This document shows, one piece after another, positions 40,443 through 49,923 of a DNA stretch of 55,306 bases; within the stretch, counting starts at the first letter, position 1, and each line of letters starts with the position of its first letter. The position numbers were made by a program, and so were the translations under genes. The notes beneath the pieces were generated by a model that had not been told where the DNA came from, did not search any database, and saw only the letters and a list, made by a program, of their open reading frames with translations. This DNA is from Acidobacteriota bacterium (GTDB lineage: Bacteria > Acidobacteriota > Aminicenantia > UBA2199). The stretch covers positions 1-55,306 of the forward strand of contig JAHIKI010000008.1 in the NCBI GenBank assembly GCA_018897435.1, in the 5' to 3' direction.

Positions 40443-40590
40443 GGTGCGTATGAAAAAAAATGATCCACCAGGTGCCATGGCACGAAAACGGCACACTCGC
40501 CGGACTGGTGGAATTTTCCCTGGTCATTCCCCTTGATCTGCCCCATTTTGTGCGGGGCTGAAAGGGGTAAAATCGTTCCTATCTAGCGGA

Positions 40591-42633
40591 TTATTTCGCG
40601 TCGCCGATATTCTCCGCGAACCAGCCGAGAACCGTCTGCCACCACAGACGCGCGTTCTGCGGTTTCTGCACGAAATGGTTCTCGTCGGGGAAATAAAGCA
40701 TTCGGGATTTCACGCCGCGCCGCTGCAGGGCGGTGAACAGCATCAGCCCCTGGGTGACCGGCACGCGGTAATCGTTCTCGCTGTGCACGACCAGCATGGG
40801 CACCTTGAACCTGTCCACGTAGTTGGCCGGGTTCCACTTTTCGTATAAAGCGCTTTCCCAGGGAGTGCCGCCGTACTCCCATTCCTCGAACCACAGTTCA
40901 TCGGTGGCATAATACATGCTGCGCGCGTCGAAGATGCCGTCGTGGGAGACCAGGCAGCGGAAGGGATATTTGAAATCGTCGCTGTGGCCGGCCATCCAGT
41001 TGAGCATGAAGCCGCCGTACGAGGCGCCGGCGGCCACGATCTTGTCGCGGTCGATAAAGGGAAAATTTTCCACCAGATACTGCTGGCCCTTGACCAGGTC
41101 GATGAAGGGCGCGCCGCCCCAGTCGCCGGAGATCGAATCAGTGAAGGCCTGGCCGTACCCCGGGCTGCCGTGAAAGTTGATGGCCGCCACCACGTAGCCG
41201 GGAGAAGCGAACAGGCTGTGATTCCAGCGGTAATGAAAATCATCGGTCCAGGCGTTCTGCGGACCGCCGTGAACCAGGAACACCAGCGGATATTTTTTGT
41301 TGGCATCGAAGAAAGGCGGCTTGAGCAGCATGCCTTCGACCATTTCATCTTTGGCGCCTTGGAAGTGGAAGATCTCGGCCCGGTTCATTTCCACGTCCTT
41401 GAAGACCTCACTGTTGAAGCGGGTCAGCTGTGTCTGCTGCCGCCGGCGCAGGTCGCACTTGAAAATTTCCTGGGGCATGGCCACAGTCTGGGCCATGTAG
41501 ATCAGGGACTTGCCGTCCGGGGTCAGGCGCAAGGAATTGGCGTTGACCGCCGGAACGATCTTTTCGATTTTTTTGGAGGCGATGTGCAGCTTGAAGATCG
41601 GCTCGTAGATGCTTTGCGAAGCGATGAAATAAATTGTTTTCTCATCGGCGCCGAACACGAAGGAGGCAATGGTGTCGGGAAAAGCCGTGGTGAGGTTCCG
41701 CCCCGCCCCGGTTTTCAGGTTGTAGAGGATGATGTCTTTTTTGTCGGCTTCGAAGCCGGGCCGGCGCATGGACAGGTAGGCCAGATACCGGCTCTTGGGA
41801 GAGAATACGGGATTAGCGTCGCCGCCCTTGTTGTCGATGCTGAGGTTTTTTTCATGGCCGCTGCGCAGATCGCGCAGATAGACGTCGTTGTTGGTGGAAA
41901 TCGCCACCACCGGGTCGGTGTTCTTCACGAAGGCGAACCAATTGCCATCGCCTGAAAAAAGGTAATCCTGGCTGCCGCCCAGGTCCAGCGGCGGGGTGTC
42001 GAACTCGCCCGGGGTCAGGTCGGTGAATTCGGAGGTGCCGGGTTGGTGCAGAAAGACATGGCTGCGCAGGCCGTCGCGCCAGGAATCCCAGACCCGAAAC
42101 ATCAGTCCGGTCAGTAATTTGGCTTTGATATTAGAAGCCGCGGCCTCTTTCTCCATGGCCACGGCTGCGGCGAAACTTTCGGCCCGTGGATCGACATCTT
42201 TGGCAAAGGCGATGTTTTTTTCGTCGCTTGACCAGATGAAGTCGCTGACGCCGCCGGCAACGGTAGTCAGCGCCTTGACTTGGTCGGAATTTTTCAGATC
42301 AAGTGCAAAGAGCTGCGGGTCACCATCACGGGTGGAAACGAAGGTCAAGAGGCCCGATCTCATGAAGCGGGGATGGGAATGGTTGCCCTTGCCCTCGGTC
42401 AATTTTATCAAGCTTTGCCCTTGCAGGTCCGCAGCATAGAGGTGGGTCTGGTAGGTGTTGGCGGCGATGTCCGGGGTCTTCACCGCGAAAACGACCAACT
42501 TGCCGTCGGGCGAGACGGCCGGGGATGAAAGGCGGCCGGCCGCGAACATGTCTTCAAAAGTCAGGGCTCTTTTTTGGCTCCAGAGCGGGGCGCTCAGGAA
42601 CAGGCATAAAACAACAATTGAAATTTTCTTCAT
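40591..42633 (-). CDS. S9 family prolyl-oligopeptidase-type peptidase
   Basis: The enzyme is 680 aa from the ATG at 42633 (GGAGAT site); the longer frame upstream adds a non-signal-like stretch. The signal peptide is MKKISIVVLCLFLSAPLWSQ. The N-terminal half is a WD/PD40-type propeller (ADDKTIYF- and SPDGKLVVF-like blades). The C-terminal alpha/beta hydrolase has VAAGASYGGFMLNWMAG (nucleophile Ser), HSENDYRVPV (Asp) and DENHFV (His). It is an exported acylaminoacyl/dipeptidyl peptidase for protein scavenging. Confidence 0.94.
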   Translation of the reverse strand: MKKISIVVLCLFLSAPLWSQKRALTFEDMFAAGRLSSPAVSPDGKLVVFAVKTPDIAANTYQTHLYAADLQGQSLIKLTEGKGNHSHPRFMRSGLLTFVSTRDGDPQLFALDLKNSDQVKALTTVAGGVSDFIWSSDEKNIAFAKDVDPRAESFAAAVAMEKEAAASNIKAKLLTGLMFRVWDSWRDGLRSHVFLHQPGTSEFTDLTPGEFDTPPLDLGGSQDYLFSGDGNWFAFVKNTDPVVAISTNNDVYLRDLRSGHEKNLSIDNKGGDANPVFSPKSRYLAYLSMRRPGFEADKKDIILYNLKTGAGRNLTTAFPDTIASFVFGADEKTIYFIASQSIYEPIFKLHIASKKIEKIVPAVNANSLRLTPDGKSLIYMAQTVAMPQEIFKCDLRRRQQTQLTRFNSEVFKDVEMNRAEIFHFQGAKDEMVEGMLLKPPFFDANKKYPLVFLVHGGPQNAWTDDFHYRWNHSLFASPGYVVAAINFHGSPGYGQAFTDSISGDWGGAPFIDLVKGQQYLVENFPFIDRDKIVAAGASYGGFMLNWMAGHSDDFKYPFRCLVSHDGIFDARSMYYATDELWFEEWEYGGTPWESALYEKWNPANYVDRFKVPMLVVHSENDYRVPVTQGLMLFTALQRRGVKSRMLYFPDENHFVQKPQNARLWWQTVLGWFAENIGDAK

Positions 42634-42717
42634 TTTGGATCTCCATGCTGGATTTTTATTTGAGTAGATCGAAAAATTGAACCGGACATTACGTTCATGA
42701 TTGAAAGGAAAGACGAA

Positions 42718-42746
42718 CCGCGGGAGCCGCTTGCCGGCTCCCGCGG
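42718..42746 (-). terminator. 12-bp perfect hairpin between lipoprotein gene and peptidase gene
   Basis: CCGCGGGAGCCG, loop CTTGC, CGGCTCCCGCGG. It lies 31 bases after the stop of the lipoprotein gene. A T-rich but not pure run follows on the minus strand, and AATTTTTA on the plus strand. Confidence 0.55.
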
Positions 42747-42777
42747 CCAATTTTTATGGGGGGATTAATAAATAAGC

Positions 42778-43473
42778 TTAATTCCCTTGTTCAAAATCTT
42801 CTTTGGCTAGGATTTTTAAAATGATGTAGCGATTGGAAAACACCTTGTTGGTAACGGGATTGATCATCTCGTATTTTCTAAGCAGGAAAATATATTCCTT
42901 TTCGCCGTCGGCTGTGGTGATCTTGACGTTGGCTTTGGCGCTGATGGCTTTGCCGGCAAAAAGTTCCTGGTTCTGTTCGATGTTGGTGGACAGGGTGACC
43001 ATTTTCTTTTCGTTTTCGACCTGGGTTTTCATCAGGGTATAATCCATCTGGTCCCGCTTGTAGTTGGCGGTTTCGGTTTCCACTTCTATTTCCATAGCGG
43101 TGATTTGCTTCTGCAACTCGGCTTTCTGTCTGCTGCCGCGGGTTTCGCCCAGTCGGGTCTTCAACTGGTCCAGGGCATCTTTTTTGTCTTTAACCAAAAG
43201 AATCTGGGTATCTTTCTTTTTCTTGACATCAGCCAATTCTTTGATCAATTGCGGCAGGATGAGGTCTTTGCTCTCCGGTGCTTCACTGGAAACCAGTTCC
43301 CAGGATTTGAATTCCAGTGAGACAGGCTCCGCGGTCATGGCCGCCATGGTGTCCCTGTCCTTGGCCTTCATGGCCTGGAAATATTTGGAGATCGTGATCT
43401 CCTCGGGTTTTTGACAGGATGTGGTGATCATGATCAAAAAAATTAAAGCGATCAAAACCAGTACTTTTTTCAT
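42778..43473 (-). CDS. Coiled-coil lipoprotein of unknown function
   Basis: The 231-aa protein has a lipoprotein signal (LIFLIMITTSC) and an AGGAGG site. About residues 60-160 form a strong coiled coil (KKKKDTQILLVKDKKDALDQ, KAELQKQITAMEIEVETETA). The C-terminal part is a beta-rich domain (AKANVKITTADGEKEYIFLL, VFSNRYIILKIL). The short N-terminal region ISKYFQAMKAKDRDTMAAMT resembles the start of small periplasmic ligand domains. No named family; likely an envelope-associated protein. Confidence 0.8.
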   Translation of the reverse strand: MKKVLVLIALIFLIMITTSCQKPEEITISKYFQAMKAKDRDTMAAMTAEPVSLEFKSWELVSSEAPESKDLILPQLIKELADVKKKKDTQILLVKDKKDALDQLKTRLGETRGSRQKAELQKQITAMEIEVETETANYKRDQMDYTLMKTQVENEKKMVTLSTNIEQNQELFAGKAISAKANVKITTADGEKEYIFLLRKYEMINPVTNKVFSNRYIILKILAKEDFEQGN

Positions 43474-43656
43474 GCATTCCTCCTACTAAATTTTATAAAT
43501 TGTTTGGGAAACATGGAAATATTTTTTCCATGCCCTTTTTGCCTTGTGCAGTATGTTTTGCTCATGCGCATGGATTATAAGTAATTTAAAAATTAAAATC
43601 AAGATAATTCAGCAATTTAATCAAAAAAACGGGAGAGGGGGAAATCGCCGGATCGG

Positions 43657-44595
43657 TTACTGGCTATCCAGGATAAAATCAGCGGGATTCATCGGCTTGT
43701 CGAAATAGCGGACTTCGTAATGCAGGTGGGGGCCGTTGCTTCTCCCCGTGGTTCCGACGGAGCCGATGACATCATAGCGATTGACGCGTTGGCCTTCACG
43801 GACGTTGAATCCCGAAAGATGGCCGTAGCGGGTGACATAGCCGAAACCATGGTCGATGATGATCATCTTGCCATAATATTCCTTTGGCTCGGCCACCAGG
43901 ACCACGCCATCGGCCGGGGCGATGACCTTGTTGCCCAGCTGGGTGGCAATATCGATGGCGTAATGAAACTCATAGCGTCCGGTGAAGGGATGGACGCGGT
44001 TGCCGAAGACGCCGGAAATGTAACCGCGTGTTGGCCATATGACCGGAGTGGCTGCGAGCTGAAGTTTTTGCTGGTTGACGAACTTTTCCACGGATTTGAG
44101 CGAATCTTCTATTTTTTGAGCTTTGTCCCTTATGTCCGCGGCTTTGGGGGCCGTGTCTTTTTGCAGCAGGGACGGGGGATCGGGGAGCACTCCCGGCGTG
44201 CTCAAAAAATTACTGCCGGCATTGCCGAATTCGGGACCGCCGCTGCCCACTTCTTTGAGCGCCAGGGGCGAGGTCAGTCCGGTGGCCACCATGATCCTTT
44301 CCTTGTAGATCTCCATGTTCTTGAGGCGCTCATTGAGAACCTCGATGGTGGAGGACAATTCGCTTATTTTTTGCTGCTTATCCTTGGCGTCAAACTCGAG
44401 GCGTTTCATTTTTTGCTTGTCCAGAGTCATGGTCAAGTAATGGAAAATGATGAAGCCGAAGAATAAGAGCAGGAAGGAGAAAGCCAGAACGGCATTTTTG
44501 ACCAATTTCGAAGAAACAGTGAATTCCTTGTTGGATGACGTGGCGTCGGAAACGATAATAACCGAATAGTTACGGGTTTGTTTGGCAGTTTTCAT
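43657..44595 (-). CDS. M23/LytM peptidoglycan endopeptidase-like protein
   Basis: The protein is 312 aa from the ATG at 44595; a start 54 bases upstream lies within the promoter -35 and is excluded. An N-terminal TM helix (AVLAFSFLLLFFGFIIFHYL), a coiled coil (about 65-110) and an M23 domain with YEFHYAIDIAT (HxxxD zinc site), GYVTRYGHLSGF and GPHLHYEVRYF (HxH). All zinc ligands are present, so it could be active. It resembles the MepM/EnvC group that controls wall opening at division or growth. Confidence 0.92.
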   Translation of the reverse strand: MKTAKQTRNYSVIIVSDATSSNKEFTVSSKLVKNAVLAFSFLLLFFGFIIFHYLTMTLDKQKMKRLEFDAKDKQQKISELSSTIEVLNERLKNMEIYKERIMVATGLTSPLALKEVGSGGPEFGNAGSNFLSTPGVLPDPPSLLQKDTAPKAADIRDKAQKIEDSLKSVEKFVNQQKLQLAATPVIWPTRGYISGVFGNRVHPFTGRYEFHYAIDIATQLGNKVIAPADGVVLVAEPKEYYGKMIIIDHGFGYVTRYGHLSGFNVREGQRVNRYDVIGSVGTTGRSNGPHLHYEVRYFDKPMNPADFILDSQ

Positions 44596-44620
44596 TGCTA
44601 TTTGTTTAACGGGTATTTTG

Positions 44621-44649
44621 ATTGTAAAACAAGCGGTTTGTTTTGTCAA
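44621..44649 (-). promoter_or_regulatory. Promoter of the M23 peptidase gene
   Basis: On the minus strand TTGACA (44644-44649), exactly 17 nt, TACAAT (44621-44626). The predicted leader is about 20 nt. It fixes the start codon at 44595. Confidence 0.75.
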
Positions 44650-44661
44650 CCATGGTTGCCG

Positions 44662-45054
44662 TCATTGCCCGACAATTTCCCTGACCTTGCCGGAAATGTG
44701 TTCCAGGGGCGTGCCGGGAGGGAAAACTTCCTGGATGCCGATTTTTGCCAATTCCGGCATGTCGGCGCCGGGGATGATGCCGCCCAAAAACATCGGGGGT
44801 GGAGGGATTTTCTTTTCCTTGTAAACCGCCATGATCTTTTTGCACAGTTGCAGGTGGGCGCCGGAAAGGATGCTCAGGCCGATGATGGAGACATCTTCCT
44901 GGATCGCCGTGTTGACGATGGTCTCGGGTGATTGCCGCAGTCCGGTGTATATGACTTCCATGCCCGCGTCGCGGAGATACTTGGCCACGATTTTGGCGCC
45001 GCGGTCATGCCCGTCCAAGCCGGGTTTGGCGATCAGGACTTTTATTCTGTGCAT
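44662..45054 (-). CDS. Cobalamin-binding domain protein (methylmalonyl-CoA mutase C-terminal type)
   Basis: The protein is 130 aa from the ATG at 45054. It is a stand-alone B12-binding domain: KPGLDGHDRGAKIVAKYLRD contains the DxHxxG motif whose His coordinates cobalt. IIGLSILSGAHLQLCKKIMA (SxL) and FLGGIIPGADMPELAKIGIQ (GG) bind the nucleotide tail. In split mutases this is the small subunit; the large catalytic subunit is not in the window. Confidence 0.93.
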   Translation of the reverse strand: MHRIKVLIAKPGLDGHDRGAKIVAKYLRDAGMEVIYTGLRQSPETIVNTAIQEDVSIIGLSILSGAHLQLCKKIMAVYKEKKIPPPPMFLGGIIPGADMPELAKIGIQEVFPPGTPLEHISGKVREIVGQ

Positions 45055-45101
45055 GATGGGATTATTTTTATACAAAAAAATTAAAAAGTCAATATTTTAA
45101 C

Positions 45102-45129
45102 TTGACATTGCCGATGAAAAAGTGATAGA
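45102..45129 (+). promoter_or_regulatory. Promoter of the response-regulator gene
   Basis: TTGACA at 45102-45107 and GATAGA at 45124-45129 with a 16-nt spacer. The leader would be about 37 nt and contains an AGGAGG site. Confidence 0.55.
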
Positions 45130-45172
45130 AATTACCGTAGACAAAAGACGGATAAGGTTCAGGAGGACCAGA

Positions 45173-46510
45173 ATGAATAAAAAAGCGATTGTTCTGGCTG
45201 ATAATAGTTACACGATCCGCCGGATTGTCGAATTATCTTTTTCTGAAATTGAAAATATAGAAGTTCGCAGTTTCGAGAATGGATCCGGGATCAAGGAGAA
45301 ATTGCTGCAATTGAACCCCGCCGTAGTGATCGTGGATATCAAATTGCCTGAGACCAATGGCTACGATATTTGCCGTTTCATCAACGAAACCCCCACTTTG
45401 AATCAATGCCGGGTTTTTTTAATGAAAGGCAGTTTTGAACCGGTCGATAACGAAATGATCAAAAACCTCAAATATGAGGATATTGTCACCAAGCCTTTTG
45501 ATTCCAATGCCCTGGTCAGTGCGGTCATGAAGATCATCAAAGAGGAAAAAAAAGTACCCAGCAAAGTTACCGAGGCCGGGCCTAGTTCCTTTCCGGAAGA
45601 TTTCCCCGAGATCGAGCCCGACGCCCCGGACAGTGAAGATATCAGTTTTTCAGATATTCGTGGCGAAATGGAAGCGCCGCCTCCTGCGGATCATCCTACG
45701 GCCAGAAACCAGGTCCTGGAGCGGGATGAAGTGCTGCCTTCCGAAGAGATCACGCAAGGGACACAGCCACTAAAAGATAACCTGATGCCGATTGAAACCG
45801 AAGAAAACATCAAGAATCCCTTCGAAGAGGAACCCGCATTTGAGGAAATAAACGCGGCGAATTCAGGAGCTGCCGCTCCTTTGGTTCCTGAATTTGAGAC
45901 GAAATCCGTGCTCAAAACTCCGCAGGTCGACAGTAAACCCAAAGACGCATCCGATGAATTTCATGAACGGTTTCTTGAAATTGCCAATGAAGATACTTCC
46001 GAGGATCTGCTTAAATCATCATTGGAATCATCGCAAATGTCCGATAGTGATGATCTGCAGTTCCCCGGCGATCAGAAAGATGATAAATTGATGGAAAGCG
46101 GGGAAAAATTCGCGCTGGAATTTGACAAGAATGAACTGAATTCTCCCGCGAAAACCATTTATGCCAGCCCGGACAGCGTCATTGACCTCATGGTCCCCGG
46201 CCAAAAACCGGAAAAGGATACGAAATTTATTAAGGACAAGGTTTTTGAAAAGGAAGCGGTTGTCAAAAAAGCGCAGCCTGAAGTGAGCTCGCCTGAGGCC
46301 GAATTGGAAAAACTGGTCAAAATGCCCCAAAAAGAGACCAAGCCCGAAGCGCCGCTACTTGAAAAATTGGCAGTGACCGGAAAACTCGAAGAAAAGTTAA
46401 GCCTGACCATTAAAGAATTGCTTTGGGAGATCGTTCCGCCCTTGGCCGAAAAGATCATTAAAGAAGAAATCGATAAAATCAAATCCGATCTGAGCAACAG
46501 CGGTTTGTAA
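45173..46510 (+). CDS. Response-regulator receiver protein with long acidic tail
   Basis: The protein is 445 aa from the ATG with a CAGGAGG site at 7 nt; a GTG upstream overlaps the -10. The receiver domain (1-125) has AIVLADNSYTIRRIVELSF, the phosphorylatable Asp in VVIVDIKLPETNGYDICRF, and VTKPFDSNALVSAVMKII (Lys switch). Residues about 130-390 are a low-complexity Pro/Glu/Asp-rich linker. The end LTIKELLWEIVPPLAEKIIK forms a helix found at the C terminus of similar regulators in Acidobacteriota and delta-proteobacteria. There is no DNA-binding domain; it acts through protein contacts. Confidence 0.88.
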   Translation: MNKKAIVLADNSYTIRRIVELSFSEIENIEVRSFENGSGIKEKLLQLNPAVVIVDIKLPETNGYDICRFINETPTLNQCRVFLMKGSFEPVDNEMIKNLKYEDIVTKPFDSNALVSAVMKIIKEEKKVPSKVTEAGPSSFPEDFPEIEPDAPDSEDISFSDIRGEMEAPPPADHPTARNQVLERDEVLPSEEITQGTQPLKDNLMPIETEENIKNPFEEEPAFEEINAANSGAAAPLVPEFETKSVLKTPQVDSKPKDASDEFHERFLEIANEDTSEDLLKSSLESSQMSDSDDLQFPGDQKDDKLMESGEKFALEFDKNELNSPAKTIYASPDSVIDLMVPGQKPEKDTKFIKDKVFEKEAVVKKAQPEVSSPEAELEKLVKMPQKETKPEAPLLEKLAVTGKLEEKLSLTIKELLWEIVPPLAEKIIKEEIDKIKSDLSNSGL

Positions 46511-46534
46511 TTTTTTCTTTGGAGTTTTAACCAA

Positions 46535-49162
46535 GTGGAAATGAATATGGAAAAAGCTTATGACCATTTACAGACCGAAAGCGACTGGTACCGCCGCTGG
46601 GAAGAGAACAGCCTGTTCACTCCCTCCGGCCATGACACCGGCATTCCTTTTTCGATCATCCTGCCTCCCCCCAATGTGACCGGTTCGCTGCACATCGGCC
46701 ATGCCCTAACCCTTTCCCTACCCGACATCATTGTACGCCGAAAAAAAATGCAGGGCTTCAACGTGCTGTGGCTGCCCGGGGTCGACCATGCCGGCATCGC
46801 TACGCAGATGATGGTTGAAAAAAATCTGAAAAAAGAAAAGGGATTGAGCAAAGAGGATCTGGGTCGGGAACAATTCCTGCAGTTGGTCTGGGATTGGAAA
46901 AACGTTTCGCAACAGAAGATCGTGAGCCAGATCAAGAAACTGGGGTTGGCGTTGGATTGGAGCCGGATGAAATTCACCTTGAGCGACGAAATGCAGCAGG
47001 TGGTCAAGAAGGTTTTCGTCAAGCTGTATCGGGAAGGCAAAATTTACCAGGGAACCTACATGGTGAACCGCTGTCCCAGCTGCAAAACAGTTCTTTCCGA
47101 CCTGGAAGTGGAACACAAGGAGGTTCATGGCCGCCTGACCTATATCCGCTACCCGCTGCGCCAGGAACCGGGCCGCTGGGTGGTAGTGGCCACTACCCGG
47201 CCGGAAACCATGCTCGGCGATGTGGCGGTGGCTGTCCACCCCAAGGATGCCCGTTACAAGAAATTGATCGGCCAGGAAATCCTCCTGCCCCTGACCGGCC
47301 GTGCCATTCCCCTGCTCGGCGATGATGACGTGGACAGGAACTTCGGTACCGGGGCGGTGAAGGTCACCCCGGCCCACGACCCGGCTGATTTCAAGATCGC
47401 CCTAAAGCACCACCTGGAAAAGATCGTAGTCATCGATGAACTGGCTCGCATGACCGGTCCTATCCCGGAAAAATACATTGGCCTTGACCGCTTCGCGTGC
47501 CGGCAGGAAGTGCTAAACGATCTGCGCGCATTGGCAATGATTGAAAAAGAAGAAGAGTACACCCACAATGTCGGCCATTGCCAGCGCTGTGAGACCGTGG
47601 TCGAACCGAATATTTCCCGGCAATGGTTCTTGAAAACCGCGGAATTGGCCCCGCCGGCCATCCGGGCGGTCGTGGAAAACCAAATCGTTTTCATCCCCGA
47701 CAAGTGGAAGAAAGTGTATTACAACTGGATGGAAAATATCCAGGATTGGTGCATTTCCCGGCAATTGTGGTGGGGGCACCGCATCCCGGCCTACTATTGC
47801 CGGGATTGCCAGGAAGTGGTGGTGGCTGAAGAAAATCCCGGTTGCTGCCCCCATTGCGTCGGCGCGCGGCTGGTCCAGGATGAAGATGTGTTGGATACCT
47901 GGTTCTCCTCGGCCCTGTGGCCGTTCACAACTCTAGGCTGGCAGGACGACAGCCAGGATTTCAAGACCTTTTACCCGACTTCCATTATGGCCACGGCCTT
48001 CGACATCATTTTTTTCTGGGTGGCGCGCATGATCATGATGGGCATCCATTTCGGCGGCGCGGTCCCCTTCCGTGAAGTGCTGATCAATGGCCTGATCCGC
48101 GATGAAAAAGGCCAGAAGATGAGCAAGACCAAGAACAACGCCGTCGATCCGCTGGACATCATTCGTGAATATGGCGCCGATGCCCTGCGTTTCACCTTGG
48201 CCATCCAGGCGGTTCCAGGCATGGACATCTCCCTTTCCCTCAACCGCATCAAGGGCTACAAGGCCTTTGCCAACAAGATCTGGAACGCTTCCCGCTACGT
48301 TATCATGAACCTGAAAGGCGACGAGGAACTGGTGATCGATGCCGGCCGGATCAGTGATACCGACAAATGGGTTCTGCACTTGCTGAACACCACGGTGGAA
48401 AAGGTGAACCGTTGTTTTGACGATTACCGCATGTATGAAGCCGCGGACCTGATTTACCATTTCCTCTGGGATGAATACTGCGATTGGTACCTGGAGTTTT
48501 CGAAAAGCGATTTGGCCAGCCCCCAGACTCGTTCGGTTCTTAAGCTGACCCTTTTCAGGATCCTGCAGCTGCTGCACCCCTTCATGCCGTTCATCAGCGA
48601 GGAGATCTACCAAAAGATCAGAACCGACAAGGAGTTCTTGCTGCAGACGGAATTTCCGGCCTTTAACAAGGACTTTGTTTTTTCGCAAGCCCATGCCGCG
48701 ATCGAGACATTGAAAAAAGTGGTGGCCGAAACCAGGAAAACCAGGACGGAAAACCGCATCGAACCCAATAAAAAAATCCCGATCTTTCTCAAATGCGAAG
48801 CGGCTGCGGAAAAAAAACATTTGAAAAAACACTTGAAATATTTCGATTTTCTCAGCCGCAGCCTGCAGACGGAGATCGTCGCCGATCTGTCGGTGTTGCC
48901 GAAAGGCTTCCGGGGCGTAAGCCAGAATTGGGAGATCCTGCTCCCCTTTGTCAGTGAACAGGATCGCCAGCAGGAATTGCAGAGACTGCGCGGTGAACAT
49001 GACAAGTTGAGCAAGCTGATCGGTCAGATGGAAGGCAAATTGAGCGGCGGGGGATTTGCCGAAAAGGCCCCGGCCGAGATCATCCAGAATTTCAAAAAAA
49101 ACCTGCAGGAATACATCGAAAAAAAAATAAAAATAGGCAAAACTATTGACGATCTCTCCTGA
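46535..49162 (+). CDS. valS: Valyl-tRNA synthetase
   Basis: The 875-aa class I synthetase charges tRNA-Val. The HIGH motif appears as PPPNVTGSLHIGHAL and KMSKS as GQKMSKTKNNAVDPL. The editing domain contains TTRPETMLGDVAVAVHP, and a zinc-type Cys set is present (CQRCE, CRDCQ, CCPHC). The C-terminal arm is a coiled coil (QRLRGEHDKLSKLIGQMEGK). The start may be the GTG at 46535 (GGAG at 10 nt) or ATGs at 46541 or 46547. It overlaps birA by 17 bases. Confidence 0.97.
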   Translation: MEMNMEKAYDHLQTESDWYRRWEENSLFTPSGHDTGIPFSIILPPPNVTGSLHIGHALTLSLPDIIVRRKKMQGFNVLWLPGVDHAGIATQMMVEKNLKKEKGLSKEDLGREQFLQLVWDWKNVSQQKIVSQIKKLGLALDWSRMKFTLSDEMQQVVKKVFVKLYREGKIYQGTYMVNRCPSCKTVLSDLEVEHKEVHGRLTYIRYPLRQEPGRWVVVATTRPETMLGDVAVAVHPKDARYKKLIGQEILLPLTGRAIPLLGDDDVDRNFGTGAVKVTPAHDPADFKIALKHHLEKIVVIDELARMTGPIPEKYIGLDRFACRQEVLNDLRALAMIEKEEEYTHNVGHCQRCETVVEPNISRQWFLKTAELAPPAIRAVVENQIVFIPDKWKKVYYNWMENIQDWCISRQLWWGHRIPAYYCRDCQEVVVAEENPGCCPHCVGARLVQDEDVLDTWFSSALWPFTTLGWQDDSQDFKTFYPTSIMATAFDIIFFWVARMIMMGIHFGGAVPFREVLINGLIRDEKGQKMSKTKNNAVDPLDIIREYGADALRFTLAIQAVPGMDISLSLNRIKGYKAFANKIWNASRYVIMNLKGDEELVIDAGRISDTDKWVLHLLNTTVEKVNRCFDDYRMYEAADLIYHFLWDEYCDWYLEFSKSDLASPQTRSVLKLTLFRILQLLHPFMPFISEEIYQKIRTDKEFLLQTEFPAFNKDFVFSQAHAAIETLKKVVAETRKTRTENRIEPNKKIPIFLKCEAAAEKKHLKKHLKYFDFLSRSLQTEIVADLSVLPKGFRGVSQNWEILLPFVSEQDRQQELQRLRGEHDKLSKLIGQMEGKLSGGGFAEKAPAEIIQNFKKNLQEYIEKKIKIGKTIDDLS

Positions 49163-49898
49163 CTATTTCAATAAAATCCATCTTGCCGTTTGCGAATCGA
49201 CCAGCGATTATATCAGGCAGAACCTGTCCCGACTGGAAGCCGATTTTCCGCTCATGGTTACCGCTACCACCCAGCTTTCCGGACACGGCCGTGACAGCCG
49301 CAGCTGGTTTTCGGCGCCGGACCTCGGCATTTACGCCACTTTCGCGTTTCACCTCGCTGCCGGCGCCGGCCTGCCCCTCCTGGCCATCACTGCGGGCGTG
49401 GCCGTGGCCGAAATGCTCAGCATCTGGACCAAACGGGAGTTCCTGTTGAAATGGCCCAATGACGTGCTGGCCGACGGGAAAAAAATTGCCGGCATCATCT
49501 GTGAAAACATGGTCAGGGCGGAAAAAACCACCTGCTTGGTCGGCATCGGCATCAATGTCAACCAGCAAGCCGGGGATTTCCCGATTGATTTGCAGGAGCG
49601 GGCCGGATCGCTGAAAATATTGACCGGCGTGGCCTGGCCGGTCGCAGCCGGCAGCGGGCGGTTGGCCGCGGCCTTGGCCGCCAGGCTGAAAAATTTAGAA
49701 AACGGCAAGTCAGCCGGGATTCTCCGCCAGGCTAGGCGTTTGAGCCGTTCCTATTTGCGGCGGCAGATATCTTTTCATTACCAGGGACAAATTTTGCAGG
49801 GGGAATTTTGCGGTTTGGCCGCGGATGGCGGTTTGCTGCTGAAAGTGGCCGGCCAAAAGACAAAAGTTTTTTACAGTGGCGAATGGTTTGATCGATAA
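49146..49898 (+). CDS. birA: Biotin--[acetyl-CoA-carboxylase] ligase
   Basis: The 250-aa protein has the catalytic domain only, without the DNA-binding domain of bifunctional BirA, so it is a pure ligase. Biotin and ATP-binding motifs are visible: CESTSDYIRQN, QLSGHGRDSRSWFSAP (GRGR..W region, here GHGRDSRSW), LKWPNDVLADGKKIAGIICE and VGIGINVNQ. A C-terminal SH3-like cap follows (ISFHYQGQILQGEFCGLAAD). The TTG start lies 17 bases inside the end of valS, so translation is coupled. Confidence 0.93.
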   Translation: MTISPDYFNKIHLAVCESTSDYIRQNLSRLEADFPLMVTATTQLSGHGRDSRSWFSAPDLGIYATFAFHLAAGAGLPLLAITAGVAVAEMLSIWTKREFLLKWPNDVLADGKKIAGIICENMVRAEKTTCLVGIGINVNQQAGDFPIDLQERAGSLKILTGVAWPVAAGSGRLAAALAARLKNLENGKSAGILRQARRLSRSYLRRQISFHYQGQILQGEFCGLAADGGLLLKVAGQKTKVFYSGEWFDR

Positions 49899-49923
49899 GA
49901 GCTTATGTCTGTAGGGAAAAAGA

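Noticed and set aside
40443..40590. Small frame beginning ATGAAAAAAAATGATCC after the kinase gene
   Set aside because: At 28 codons, basic and repetitive, without a clear ribosome site, it is probably non-coding spacer.
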